Part shown: positions 25,939 through 34,263 of the stretch, one piece after another
How the letters are laid out: every line of letters begins with the position of its first letter
How positions within the stretch are numbered: position 1 is the first letter of the stretch
Source of the DNA: GWC2-45-44 sp041661665
GTDB taxonomy: Bacteria > Planctomycetota > Phycisphaerae > Sedimentisphaerales > UBA12454
Assembly (NCBI GenBank): GCA_041661665.1
Contig: JBAZTW010000001.1
Location: forward strand, 1-64,000
DNA: 64,000 bases
Direction of reading: 5' to 3'
Notes under the pieces: generated by a model
Databases searched by the model: none
What the model saw: only the letters and a program-made list of their open reading frames with translations
What the model was told of the DNA's origin: nothing
Program-made: the position numbers and the translations under genes

Positions 25939-26949
25939 GTGAATAGCAGAGAACGAATCAGAAAAATAATCTCCGGCAAAGAAGCCGACCGCTGCGGATT
26001 TTGGCTCGGTAATCCTGATATCGCTACATGGCCGATTCTTCACAAGTATTTCGGCACATCGACTCAGGAAGAACTTCGTCTGAAACTTGGAGATGATTTT
26101 CGATGGATTTGTCCACAGTTTTTCGCGTCAGTGTATCGGCATCCGCACAACAAGGGTATGTTCGATATTGGTATAAAAGAAAGTCACGGTAAGAGCGGTC
26201 CTTTTGCTGAGGCCTCCCACATAGATGAGGTTGATTTTGAATGGCCCGGTGTAAATTATATCCATTTCGATGAATGCCTTGATGCGCTGGTTAATGCCGG
26301 TCCCTACTATCGTGCGAGTGGCTTTTGGACTTGCTTTTATCATAACGTTATGGACCTTTTCGGAATGGAAAGCTACATGATCAATATGTATGCTAACCCC
26401 AAAATCGTTCACGATGTAACAAACCGCGTCTGTGAATTCTACTATGAAGCAAATGAGAAGTTTTATGCCGTTGCCGGCGACCTTGTTGACGGCTTTTTCT
26501 TTGGGAACGATTTCGGAACGCAACTTGCTCTTATTTGCGGCCCCGCTCAATTCGATGAATTCATCCTGCCATGGTTCGCCAAATTCACAAAGCAGGCACA
26601 CGACCATGGCTATCAGATAATCCTGCATTCCTGTGGCGCTATTCATGATGTAATTGGCCGTCTTATTGATTTGGGTGTGGATTGTCTGCATCCTATACAG
26701 GCCAAGGCTCGAAATATGGACGCTGATACTCTTGCAAAGGACTTCAAAGGAAAAATCGCTTTTATGGGTGGAATCGACACTCAGGACCTGCTCGTGAACG
26801 CAACTCCTGAGCAGGTCAAGGCTGAAGTCCGCAGAGTAAAAAAAACTTTAGGGCCACGTCTGATTGTAAGCCCAAGTCATGAGGCATTGTTGCCGAACGT
26901 GCCTCCGGAAAACGTCGAAGCTATGGCTTATGCCGCCCTAAAACCGTGA
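25939..26949 (+). CDS. Uroporphyrinogen-decarboxylase-family protein (methyltransferase-like)
   Basis: 336 residues with GTG start immediately after metK. The URO-D fold is indicated by MNSRERIRKIISGKEADRCGF at the N-terminus, ILHSCGAIHDVI, DCLHPIQAKA and KIAFMGGIDTQDLL. The HxC in LHSCG is one of the zinc-ligand motifs of corrinoid methyltransferases such as MtaA, and true HemE features are lacking, so a methyl-group transfer is more likely than haem synthesis. Its place beside metK fits methyl metabolism. No corrinoid protein is seen nearby. Confidence 0.75.
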   Translation: MNSRERIRKIISGKEADRCGFWLGNPDIATWPILHKYFGTSTQEELRLKLGDDFRWICPQFFASVYRHPHNKGMFDIGIKESHGKSGPFAEASHIDEVDFEWPGVNYIHFDECLDALVNAGPYYRASGFWTCFYHNVMDLFGMESYMINMYANPKIVHDVTNRVCEFYYEANEKFYAVAGDLVDGFFFGNDFGTQLALICGPAQFDEFILPWFAKFTKQAHDHGYQIILHSCGAIHDVIGRLIDLGVDCLHPIQAKARNMDADTLAKDFKGKIAFMGGIDTQDLLVNATPEQVKAEVRRVKKTLGPRLIVSPSHEALLPNVPPENVEAMAYAALKP

Positions 26950-27020
26950 ACTTTTACTTTAAAATTAAGATAATTTAAAAGATATTTTTTATTAAATATT
27001 ATTAAATAAGGAGATGTTTG

Positions 27021-28409
27021 ATGGAAAGAAAGATTTTACTGCACGAAAGAGACATACCAAAAAAATGGTATAACCTTGCCGCGGATTTGCCCAGTCCGCT
27101 TCAGCCGCCGCTTGGACCCAATGGCAGGCCCATTACGCCTGAAATGCTCGCTCCTGTTTTCCCGATGAATATCATCGAGCAGGAAGTAAGTACCGAGCGA
27201 TGGATTGACATTCCGCAGGAAATTCTCGACATCCTTTACCGCTGGCGGCCAGCTCCGCTGAGAAGAGCGGTTTATCTTGAAAAATATCTGAAAACTCCCG
27301 CAAAAATTTTCTACAAAGACGAAAGCGTAAGCCCGCCCGGCAGTCATAAACCAAACACAGCCGTTGCGCAGGCTTATTACAACAAGGCATTCGGCATCAA
27401 AAAAATGACAACCGAAACAGGCGCCGGCCAGTGGGGTTCTGCTCTTGCATTTGCCTGTAATCTGCTCGGTCTGGAGTGCAAGGTTTATATGGTGCGAATC
27501 AGTTTCGATCAGAAGCCTTTCAGAAAATTGATGATGCAGGTTTGGGGCGCAAACTGTGTCGCAAGTCCCAGCAATCAAACTGAATTCGGCAGAAAGATTT
27601 TGAAAGAACTGCCAGATACGCCCGGCTCACTTGGAATAGCTATTTCCGAAGCGATTGAAGAAGCCGTCCACGACAAAACCGGCAAAACACGTTATTCGCT
27701 CGGCAGCGTTTTAAATCACGTTATGCTCCACCAGACAATTATAGGCCTTGAAGCCAAAAAACAATTGGAAATGGTAGGCATAAAAAAGCCAGATGTTGTA
27801 ATCGGCTGCGCAGGCGGCGGAAGCAATTTCGCAGGTCTGGCGTTTCCATTCGTTGCCGACAAAATACACGGGGCGGATATTGACATTATTCCGGTTGAGC
27901 CTAAAGCCTGTCCGACGATGACCAAAGGCGCATTTGCTTACGATCACGGCGATACCGCCTGTATGACACCGCTTCTGGCAATGCACACTTTGGGACACGC
28001 CTTTGTGCCAAAGCCAATCCACGCCGGCGGCCTCCGTTATCACGGTATGGCTCCATTGGTTTGTCAGGGGGTAGTTGAGGGATTGATGAGACCTGTTTCG
28101 TATCATCAGTTGAAGTGTTATGAATCTGCTATGATTTGGGCCAAGACCGAAGGCACGATTTGTGCGCCGGAAACCAGCCACGCGATTGCCTGCGCGATTG
28201 ATGAAGCCGTCAAAGCCAGAGAGGAACACAAAGAAAAAGTTATCCTCTTTAATTACAGCGGCCACGGCCTGATGGATTTAACAGGCTACGATGCCTATCT
28301 CAGCGGCAAACTTACCGATTACGAAATGTCTGACGATGAAATCAAAGAGTCAACGGCGGTTTTAAGCGGCTTGCCAAAACCTCCGGCAAAAAAAACCGGC
28401 AAATGGTAA
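27021..28409 (+). CDS. Tryptophan synthase beta-like PLP enzyme (TrpB2 type)
   Basis: 462 residues, longer than classical TrpB, with the N-terminal extension of the TrpB2 class. The PLP lysine is Lys110 in SPPGSHKPNTA; ETGAGQWG and VIGCAGGGSNF bind substrate and phosphate. TrpB2 proteins convert indole (or a related acceptor) and serine to tryptophan and often stand apart from trpA, as here. Start ATG 27021 with AAGGAG 7 nt upstream; the in-frame TTG before it is less likely. Two hairpins follow the stop. Confidence 0.88.
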   Translation: MERKILLHERDIPKKWYNLAADLPSPLQPPLGPNGRPITPEMLAPVFPMNIIEQEVSTERWIDIPQEILDILYRWRPAPLRRAVYLEKYLKTPAKIFYKDESVSPPGSHKPNTAVAQAYYNKAFGIKKMTTETGAGQWGSALAFACNLLGLECKVYMVRISFDQKPFRKLMMQVWGANCVASPSNQTEFGRKILKELPDTPGSLGIAISEAIEEAVHDKTGKTRYSLGSVLNHVMLHQTIIGLEAKKQLEMVGIKKPDVVIGCAGGGSNFAGLAFPFVADKIHGADIDIIPVEPKACPTMTKGAFAYDHGDTACMTPLLAMHTLGHAFVPKPIHAGGLRYHGMAPLVCQGVVEGLMRPVSYHQLKCYESAMIWAKTEGTICAPETSHAIACAIDEAVKAREEHKEKVILFNYSGHGLMDLTGYDAYLSGKLTDYEMSDDEIKESTAVLSGLPKPPAKKTGKW

Positions 28410-28417
28410 ATTGTAGG

Positions 28418-28434
28418 GTGGGCTCTTAGCCCAC
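28418..28434 (+). repeat. Short inverted repeat GTGGGCT/AGCCCAC
   Basis: A 7-bp stem with a 3-nt loop inside a GTAGGGTGGGCTCTTAGCCC unit, a dispersed repeat style. It lies just behind the TrpB2 stop and before a true terminator. Confidence 0.5.
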
Positions 28435-28467
28435 GCGGTTTATATTTTGGGTATTGAAATTTTGTAG

Positions 28468-28496
28468 GGGCGAACCGATGTGTTCGCCCTTTTTTT
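28468..28496 (+). terminator. Intrinsic terminator after trpB2
   Basis: GGGCGAAC (28468-28475) pairs with GTTCGCCC (28482-28489) around a 6-nt loop and is followed by seven T. It lies directly at the 3' end of the convergent SpoIIE gene, so it ends the plus-strand unit. Confidence 0.8.
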
Positions 28497-28500
28497 GTGG

Positions 28501-29337
28501 CTATTCTTTGCTGATTTCCAGAACGATGACGCTTATATCATCGACCTCGGCGGGATTTTTGTTTGCCTTGACCATACTCTCAAACTCCATCGTCAACTGC
28601 CGACCCGGCAAACTGAGCAATTCGCTAAATTCCCTGTGGAAATGAAGATTGCTGTCGTTTTGTTCTATGCCCATAAAAGGCTCAGCTCCATCGGAATACA
28701 AAATTAGCTTGTCGCCGATTTTAAGCTGTGCGCTTCCCTGTTCAAATTGTGCGTTGTCGAATACACCCAGCAGTGCTCCCCTCGTTTGAAGCTGACTTAT
28801 GTTGTTTTGACTATCGATTATGAGCGGATAAGGATGGCCTGCCCTGCAATAATCAAGCTGCAGAGTCGTAGTATTCAGCAGGCAGTAGCAGCACGTCGCG
28901 AACTGGCATCCGCTAAGATGCTGTTCGCACATCTTTTTATTCAGATTATTTATAACCTCAATCGGCGTGAAAATTTTGTATTTATTGCCCGTCGTTTCGC
29001 GCATCACAATTGCCTGCTTGATAAACATCGTCAGCAGGGCGGCAGGCATCGAATGCCCGACCGCATCCGCCAGATAAAAACCAATATGCTCCTCGTCGAG
29101 CCTTGTAATATCGTAAATGTCGCCCGACACCCAGTCAGCAGGCATAAATGAAACAGACCAGTTGAATTTATCGCTGTCAGGCAGACTTCGCGGCAGAAAA
29201 TCACGCTGAACCGCACCGGCCATTTTTAACTGCGTTTCTAACTGCTGGGCGTAATCAGCTTTTTCGTTCTGTCTGCGGGTTTTATTTTTCTGACCCTGCT
29301 CGGAATATTTTTTTATTTTTTTTGTAACATTTGCCAT
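28501..29337 (-). CDS. PP2C-type SpoIIE serine phosphatase
   Basis: 278 residues. An N-terminal basic, coiled-coil-like stretch (about 1-45) leads into a SpoIIE/RsbU phosphatase domain: VSGDIYDI, FYLADAVGHSMPAALLT, LILYSDGAEP and the metal-binding DDISVIVLE. Such enzymes dephosphorylate anti-sigma-factor antagonists. No sensor domain, kinase or antagonist is encoded nearby. ATG 29337 is used; an upstream TTG reading adds 7 residues. Confidence 0.85.
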   Translation of the reverse strand: MANVTKKIKKYSEQGQKNKTRRQNEKADYAQQLETQLKMAGAVQRDFLPRSLPDSDKFNWSVSFMPADWVSGDIYDITRLDEEHIGFYLADAVGHSMPAALLTMFIKQAIVMRETTGNKYKIFTPIEVINNLNKKMCEQHLSGCQFATCCYCLLNTTTLQLDYCRAGHPYPLIIDSQNNISQLQTRGALLGVFDNAQFEQGSAQLKIGDKLILYSDGAEPFMGIEQNDSNLHFHREFSELLSLPGRQLTMEFESMVKANKNPAEVDDISVIVLEISKE

Positions 29338-29469
29338 TTTTGCCGACTCTATATACAATATGCTCGCTTATGATTCGGCGTTTTTCGCCCGCGACTTAGG
29401 CTGATAATATCTAATGCTCAGTATTTATAGTTTTTACAGTATTTTATAGGTCTTTTAGGAGATTTAACA

Positions 29470-29754
29470 ATGTGTAATGGTGGTGGTTTTGACCCAGCCG
29501 CTATGGTAGCGGCGCCGATTATGATTATTTTCATTTTGGTCTTTGGCGTGTTTTTCCTCGCCGCATTCGCATTCAAGATTTTTCTCTGGTGGCGGATTTT
29601 CTCCAAAACCGGCTACAGCGGGGCATTCGCCTTTTTGATCCTCGCTCCGTTCGGCACACTGATAATGATGTGCATTTTAGCCTTTTCACAGTGGCCGGTT
29701 ACAAAAACCCCGCCGCAAATTCAAATTCCACAGATACCGCCGACAGCAAATTAG
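29470..29754 (+). CDS. Small membrane protein
   Basis: 94 residues with a textbook Shine-Dalgarno (AGGAG, 8 nt). Two hydrophobic segments (about 11-40 and 50-71) surround KIFLWWRIFSKTGYSGAF, and the tail is Pro-rich (PPQIQIPQIPPT). I recognise the KTGYSGAF-LILAPFG pattern from unnamed small membrane proteins but no function. Direct copies of TGATAACCGATAACT-type words lie in the gap to yggS. Confidence 0.65.
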   Translation: MCNGGGFDPAAMVAAPIMIIFILVFGVFFLAAFAFKIFLWWRIFSKTGYSGAFAFLILAPFGTLIMMCILAFSQWPVTKTPPQIQIPQIPPTAN

Positions 29755-29793
29755 ATTACTGATAACTGAGTTGCTGATAACCGATAACTGCTT

Positions 29794-30513
29794 TTATGCG
29801 AATATCGCTGAGCCGATTCGCAGAATTGTTGCGCCGTATTCGATTGCAATTTCATAATCCTGACTCATCCCCATACTCAAATGCCGAAAATGAGGACCGG
29901 ATATTTTTTCGCCCCTTATTTCCTCGAACAATTCTCTTGCTCTGGAGAATGCGTCTTTCACAACATCCTTATCCAAACTCAGCGGAGCCATTGTCATCAA
30001 TCCCGCCAGTCTGATATTCGGCATTGTTACGATTTGCTCAGCTAAATGTATCGCCGCGCCGACAGGTACGCCGTATTTCTGCGGCTCTTTCGAGCAGTTC
30101 ACCTCCATAAGAATATCAGGGCAGATATCAAGTCGCGATGCCGATTTGCTGATTTCCTCAGCAAGCCGCAGCGTATCGACCGAGTGTATGAATTCGGTAA
30201 TTTTCAAAAGCTGACGAACCTTATTTCGCTGCAAATGTCCTATCATATGCCATTTAACTTTTGCATACAGCTCGGCATCCTGCGGGTTTTGCTGTGCCGA
30301 TGCCGCCAAATCATCAGCCGCGACTTTTAGCTGCTGCACACGGTTTTCGCCCAATTGTCTGCATCCCAGCCGAATAGCTTCTTTTATCTGCTCGAAGTTG
30401 GCTGATTTTGTAACCACAACAAGCGTAATTTCGGAGCTTTTTCGTTTTGCCCTTGCGCAGGCGTTTTCTATGCCTGTTTTGACCTTTTCAAGATTTTCAG
30501 CAATATTTTTCAT
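29794..30513 (-). CDS. YggS/PLPBP-family pyridoxal-phosphate homeostasis protein
   Basis: 239 residues. A single-domain PLP-binding barrel with PLP lysine Lys36 (VVTKSANFEQI), LGENRVQQ, WHMIGHLQRNK, SVDTLRLAEEI, GLMTMAPLS and LSMGMSQDYEIAIEYG. It buffers PLP rather than catalysing a reaction. The start overlaps the Top6A stop (ATGA), an unusual coupling of PLP balance with a topoisomerase gene. Confidence 0.9.
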   Translation of the reverse strand: MKNIAENLEKVKTGIENACARAKRKSSEITLVVVTKSANFEQIKEAIRLGCRQLGENRVQQLKVAADDLAASAQQNPQDAELYAKVKWHMIGHLQRNKVRQLLKITEFIHSVDTLRLAEEISKSASRLDICPDILMEVNCSKEPQKYGVPVGAAIHLAEQIVTMPNIRLAGLMTMAPLSLDKDVVKDAFSRARELFEEIRGEKISGPHFRHLSMGMSQDYEIAIEYGATILRIGSAIFA

Positions 30514-31604
30514 GGCAAAAACAAATTCGTCTTCTTTAATTTCCTCGGCAGATATTCCGTTACTACAAAATCAAGACTGTGTTTTGCAAATGCCTGCTGC
30601 TCGACACGAACGCCCATCTTAAGCATTTGATTCATTGCCGCCTGCCACTGCGGATAATGTTTTACAAACGGGTCGTTCTTCAGCGCATCTTTAGCGCGTT
30701 TAATATCAACATCCTTCAACGGATGCGTCGGCAGTTTATAATCTATAATATCCTGAGGCGTTACTCCAAGAAAACTCGCTTTCGGCACGCAGAAAAACTG
30801 GTTCAGATGCGCTGCGTTTCCTGACCCGACTTTCAGCGTTCTGTAAATGTTGAAATAACCGTAAGGGTCGCCATCGACAAACGCATACACCGGTATTTTC
30901 AATTTATCAGACAGCCGCCTTATAAATCTTCGACATGCTCTTGTAGGCACACCGCCCATACTGATAAGAATGCAATCCTGTTTGTCCCAGTAATCATATT
31001 TTTTCAACCGTTCAAATGCGCCGGAAGTTTCTATCGCCAGAATGAATTTAGCGTCGCTTTTGAAGTCAAGTTCTTCAACGCTGTTGGGAACTGAATACGA
31101 GCCGGACCCGAATTTTGTGCAATCGATTTTCAGTCTGTTGCCTTTACCGTCTTTGTCGAGCACAATGAGTTTGCCTGCCACATCGCCGCCTTTTTCTTCA
31201 GGCATAAATTTAAGCTGTTCGCGATTCACTCCGAACATCGCCTCAATATCATCCATAACCGTATCGGATTCAGGCTGCTCGGTAAATCCCGCCTTGCCCC
31301 AGTTTTTGGAAATATAATACGCCTCTCTTTTGGTCGCCATATTGTCAGCGTCGATAAGTTCTTTCGACAGCGACATCATTTTGAGAGTTTGGGCGAAGGT
31401 TTTTACACTGCTTACCGTCAATGTTCGCGTCTTGTTTTTGCCTGTTATCTCGAAATATCCCTTTGATGATTGATATTTGACATTTCCAAGCGACCGGACA
31501 GGCGCCGACATAGTCGGCTTTTGTCTCTTTAATATCTTGTCCTGTATATTTTTTGCGGCATCTTTTATCTTTTCAGAAACCGCTGCATTATTCCGTTGAG
31601 TCAT
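30510..31604 (-). CDS. DNA topoisomerase VI subunit A-like protein
   Basis: 364 residues, close to the archaeal Top6A length. The N-terminal half has the winged-helix 5Y-CAP region with the catalytic-type tyrosine in KREAYYISKNW (Tyr96/97). The C-terminal Toprim domain has LAIETSGAF (metal-binding Glu), ISMGGVPTRACRRF and FVDGDPYGYFNIYRTL (DxD). Topo VI is an A2B2 type IIB enzyme, archaeal in the main, and needs an ATPase B subunit; no top6B lies next to it here. A Spo11/Top6A-only use is possible. It precedes yggS with a 4-nt overlap. Confidence 0.85.
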   Translation of the reverse strand: MTQRNNAAVSEKIKDAAKNIQDKILKRQKPTMSAPVRSLGNVKYQSSKGYFEITGKNKTRTLTVSSVKTFAQTLKMMSLSKELIDADNMATKREAYYISKNWGKAGFTEQPESDTVMDDIEAMFGVNREQLKFMPEEKGGDVAGKLIVLDKDGKGNRLKIDCTKFGSGSYSVPNSVEELDFKSDAKFILAIETSGAFERLKKYDYWDKQDCILISMGGVPTRACRRFIRRLSDKLKIPVYAFVDGDPYGYFNIYRTLKVGSGNAAHLNQFFCVPKASFLGVTPQDIIDYKLPTHPLKDVDIKRAKDALKNDPFVKHYPQWQAAMNQMLKMGVRVEQQAFAKHSLDFVVTEYLPRKLKKTNLFLP

Positions 31605-31710
31605 TTAATCTGACTGCCTTTCCTGCAAACATTCGGGTAATTTTTAGTAAGCTGATACAGCTACTCTAAGAACAAAAACAGGGAAATTCAAGCTTAAAGT
31701 CCATTCAAAA

Positions 31711-31738
31711 CATATAAAAAAATGGAGTTGTGTATCAA
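31711..31738 (-). promoter_or_regulatory. Candidate promoter of the Top6A-yggS unit
   Basis: On the minus strand TTGATA (31738-31733), a 16-bp spacer and TATATG (31716-31711); about 105 nt leader. Confidence 0.35.
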
Positions 31739-31814
31739 TTTGCGGTTAATTTTTTTAACAAAAATACGAGGATGATTGGAAATTTTGCGTGCGAAAATTG
31801 CCCCAAAACTAACC

Positions 31815-31853
31815 GACAGCAAAAGGAATACCTAAAATATTCCCTTCGCTGTC
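31815..31853 (-). terminator. Long hairpin downstream of the tiny basic gene
   Basis: On the minus-strand RNA all 16 stem positions pair (two G-U) around a 7-nt loop; on the plus strand the same two positions would be C-A mismatches. This strand bias shows the hairpin belongs to minus-strand transcripts. A U-containing stretch follows. Confidence 0.55.
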
Positions 31854-31936
31854 AGGAATTCAAACCATTTATCTGGAATTAAGATGTCCATAATTCAGGA
31901 GCGATGGCAGCGCAAACACTCCAATCTGTTAGGACG

Positions 31937-32017
31937 TTAAGCCTTGCGATGCCTTATTTTCCAACGATTATGCCGTTTTTTACTGCCTATTTTCCTTCTG
32001 CGTCTCGATTTAGCCAT
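31937..32017 (-). CDS. 26-residue Arg/Lys-rich protein, possible small ribosomal protein (bS22/mS38-like)
   Basis: The frame reads MAKSRRRRKIGSKKRH then NRWKIRHRKA, 17 of 26 residues basic (Arg, Lys or His). It has GGAG 7 nt before the ATG, a promoter at 32073-32101 and a hairpin downstream, so it looks like a genuine monocistronic gene too short for usual gene callers. The pattern resembles the C-terminal COX24/AURKAIP1 domain of mS38/bS22, a tiny protein of the small ribosomal subunit; that identification is tentative, the gene itself is well supported. Confidence 0.55.
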   Translation of the reverse strand: MAKSRRRRKIGSKKRHNRWKIRHRKA

Positions 32018-32072
32018 TAACAAACTCCAAAGCCGATTATGTTTATTCTGTTTTAAAAACTTTCAAACCTGT

Positions 32073-32101
32073 ATAATATATGATAGAATAGTTTTTTGCA
32101 A
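32073..32101 (-). promoter_or_regulatory. Promoter of the tiny basic gene
   Basis: On the minus strand TTGCAA (32101-32096), a 17-bp spacer and TATTAT (32078-32073). The plus strand carries TATAAT at 32072-32077, so a divergent promoter for the gene at 32136 may overlap it. Confidence 0.5.
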
Positions 32102-32135
32102 TAGCCGAGTTGATTAAAATTTTTCAGGTGCAGTA

Positions 32136-32432
32136 ATGATACAATGCAAAGATTGTGAGTTTTGCGAAATAGGGCCGGATAACCGCCGGATTTTCAAGTG
32201 CGACCCGTTCGTCAACGTCAAAGAGGCAGAGTGCATAGCCAAATGGCAGCTTATTCGGCTTGATATGCTGCTGGTTACATATAGCAGAATGCAGCAAATG
32301 CAGGAGAAAATGGCGCCGCTTCAGGATAAACTTTTCAAATATATGGAGCGAGAAATCAACGATATTGACGAGAGCGATAAATGGAAAGTCGATGATGATG
32401 AACCGCATAATGAAGATGACAAGCCTCTTTGA
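32136..32432 (+). CDS. Conserved small protein with N-terminal cysteine motif
   Basis: 98 residues with AGGTG upstream. The N-terminus has CKDCEFCEIG and later FKCDPF and AECIAKW, suggesting a small metal site; the middle is helical and Met/Gln-rich (RMQQMQEKMAPLQDKLFKYMERE) and the tail is very acidic (DDDEPHNEDD). I know no function. It is transcribed divergently from the tiny basic gene. Confidence 0.7.
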   Translation: MIQCKDCEFCEIGPDNRRIFKCDPFVNVKEAECIAKWQLIRLDMLLVTYSRMQQMQEKMAPLQDKLFKYMEREINDIDESDKWKVDDDEPHNEDDKPL

Positions 32433-32478
32433 TAATTAAGGACACCACTAAAACTTCATTTTAGCGGCAGAGCGAATC

Positions 32479-33102
32479 TTAAACGAGTTCAACTTCGATA
32501 GGTTTTTCCGATTGAGGCGTTAAGGGCGAGGCTAATTCGCAGCCAAGACGGTATGCTTCCTGATTTGCCAGAGGATGTGCCTCGACCACGCCTTTTTCGT
32601 CAGTCTTGTTGACGAATAAGTCGGCCTGATAGTGCATATCGAGGACATCAAGAAAGTATTTCATTGTCAGGCGGACGCTGTCGAACATCTTTTTGCTTTT
32701 TGACCCTCCTACCGCAATAACCATTGCACGGCGGTCTTGGCCGGGTGTCTGGATGAGGGGCTTTTTCAGGATGTATTTATTTGCCCAAAGACACTGGCAG
32801 CGGTCGATGAATAGCTTTGCATGGGCGGAGACGGTCATAAAAAATATCGGTGTCGCGAAAATCAGGCGGTCAGCATCGATAACTTTCTGTATTAACTGCT
32901 GATAGTCGTCTTCGCTTGTGCATCTGCCTGTTTTATAGCAGGTGTTGCACTCGACGCAGGGCGATATTTTCAACTCGGCCAGACGGACGTATTCTACGTT
33001 TGCGCCTGCGGATTCGGCACCGGCAAGAGCCTGACGCAAAAGCAGGTCGCTATTGCCTTTGAGCCTGGGGCTTGCGGAAATACCAAGCACTTTCATAGCC
33101 AT
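32479..33102 (-). CDS. NADPH-dependent FMN reductase / iron-sulfur flavoprotein family
   Basis: 207 residues, flavodoxin-like. The FMN loop is GISASPRLKGNSD at the N-terminus. Cys49-x2-Cys52-x2-Cys55-x5-Cys61 matches the compact cysteine motif of iron-sulfur flavoproteins, which pass electrons from ferredoxin in anaerobes; related proteins keep the motif without a cluster. ATG 33102 has AAGGA upstream. The adjacent genes give no hint of a partner. Confidence 0.8.
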   Translation of the reverse strand: MAMKVLGISASPRLKGNSDLLLRQALAGAESAGANVEYVRLAELKISPCVECNTCYKTGRCTSEDDYQQLIQKVIDADRLIFATPIFFMTVSAHAKLFIDRCQCLWANKYILKKPLIQTPGQDRRAMVIAVGGSKSKKMFDSVRLTMKYFLDVLDMHYQADLFVNKTDEKGVVEAHPLANQEAYRLGCELASPLTPQSEKPIEVELV

Positions 33103-33273
33103 ATAGAATCCTTATAAGAGCCATCTGGATTATAGGTAAATTATCAGTTCGGCTGGGCAAAAGCAACCAGAAAGAGATGTAAAATTGAGAGGTGAAATAA
33201 TATAGAAAAAGGGCGGGCTGTGTGGTAAAAGATAAGGCATACAGGGCAAATTTTATTTTAAAGGGATTTTTAA

Positions 33274-34104
33274 ATGCAGCTTGTAATGATTGACGACAAA
33301 TTTGTTGATTCAGCGAAGATTGACTCGGCGTATTTCGATTACGGCACGTTTTTCGGCGATGGCGTTTATGAAGTCCTTCGCAGTTATAACGGCAAACTCT
33401 TCGCACTGGACGAACACTTAGAACGCTTCAGGAGAAGTCTTGCGGAAATAGAAATCGAAGGCATAGACATTGCCACTGTTCGCGGCAGGGTGCTGGCGGC
33501 TTTTGAGAAATATAATGCGTCAAACGCGAAGATATATTTTCACATCACACGAGGAGCAGGCGTAAGAGATCACGCGGCGGAAGGGCTTACGCCAAGATTC
33601 TTTCTAATGGTTTCGGAGATGGAGAACACAAGCGAGCAGAAGAAAAACGGTATTTCGGTGATGACCGTGCCTGATACAAGGTGGAAACGCTGCGATATTA
33701 AATCTCTCAACCTCCTGCCCAATGTTCTTGCCAAAAGGGCAGCTCACAGGCAGGGCTGTGCCGAGGCGATATTTATTGATGATAAAGGTTCTATCACGGA
33801 AGGGGCGGCCAGCGCGTTTTTCGCTGTTTTCGGAAATGTTCTTAAAACCGCTCCGTTAAGTGCGAATATTCTGCCTTCAATTACAAGGCATTTTGTAATC
33901 AAACTTGCATCGAAAGTAGGTCTGAAAGTTCAGGAAACACAGATTAAGGCTGAAGACGCGACAAAAGCGGATGAGCTTTTGCAGGCTGTTTCGAGTAAGG
34001 ATGTAATTGGGATAGTTAAATTCAACCAAATCGCAATCTCCGGCGGCAGGCCCGGCAAATACGCAAAACTGCTGGCGGAAGAATTTGAAAAGCTTGTAAA
34101 GTAG
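33274..34104 (+). CDS. Class IV aminotransferase (D-alanine or branched-chain type)
   Basis: 276 residues. Fold-type IV PLP enzyme with the N-terminal FDYGTFFGDGVYEVLR, the PLP lysine Lys143 in CDIKSLNLLPNVLAK and SITEGAASAFF. The RW..CDIKSLNLLPN pattern resembles D-amino-acid transaminases, which make D-Glu or D-Ala for peptidoglycan, but branched-chain enzymes share much of it, so specificity is open. RBS AAGGGA. Stands alone. Confidence 0.8.
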   Translation: MQLVMIDDKFVDSAKIDSAYFDYGTFFGDGVYEVLRSYNGKLFALDEHLERFRRSLAEIEIEGIDIATVRGRVLAAFEKYNASNAKIYFHITRGAGVRDHAAEGLTPRFFLMVSEMENTSEQKKNGISVMTVPDTRWKRCDIKSLNLLPNVLAKRAAHRQGCAEAIFIDDKGSITEGAASAFFAVFGNVLKTAPLSANILPSITRHFVIKLASKVGLKVQETQIKAEDATKADELLQAVSSKDVIGIVKFNQIAISGGRPGKYAKLLAEEFEKLVK

Positions 34105-34177
34105 AAACGCAGTTATCCTTCGACAGGCTCAAGGCAGGCTGCAGTCGCAATTACAAACTGCGTGAGCTTCCGCTTTC

Positions 34178-34213
34178 GTTATTCTACTTCGCAAGACTGC
34201 GAAGTAGAATAAC
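34178..34213. repeat. Perfect 15-bp inverted repeat
   Basis: GTTATTCTACTTCGC (34178-34192) and GCGAAGTAGAATAAC (34199-34213) around a 6-nt loop, between two convergent genes and without a T tract. A related CTACTTCGCAGAGTAG word lies near 61570. Probably a dispersed repeat used as a bidirectional transcript end. Confidence 0.55.
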
Positions 34214-34263
34214 TACGATGAGACAAAAGAGCCCACCTGCGAAACTCTAAGCTATAGTTATTG

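Larger units (their letters stand above)
31605..31936. other. Intergenic region between Top6A and the tiny basic gene
   Basis: No gene was seen. It holds the candidate Top6A promoter (31711-31738) and the long hairpin at 31815-31853 that probably ends the transcript of the tiny gene. Confidence 0.6.

Noticed and set aside
25939..26949. hemE assignment for the UroD-family gene
   Set aside because: Sequence lacks the HemE N-terminal PVWxMRQAG-type motif and the context is not haem synthesis.
27021..28409. Classical trpB in a trp operon
   Set aside because: The N-terminal extension and motifs fit TrpB2, and no trpA or other trp gene is adjacent.
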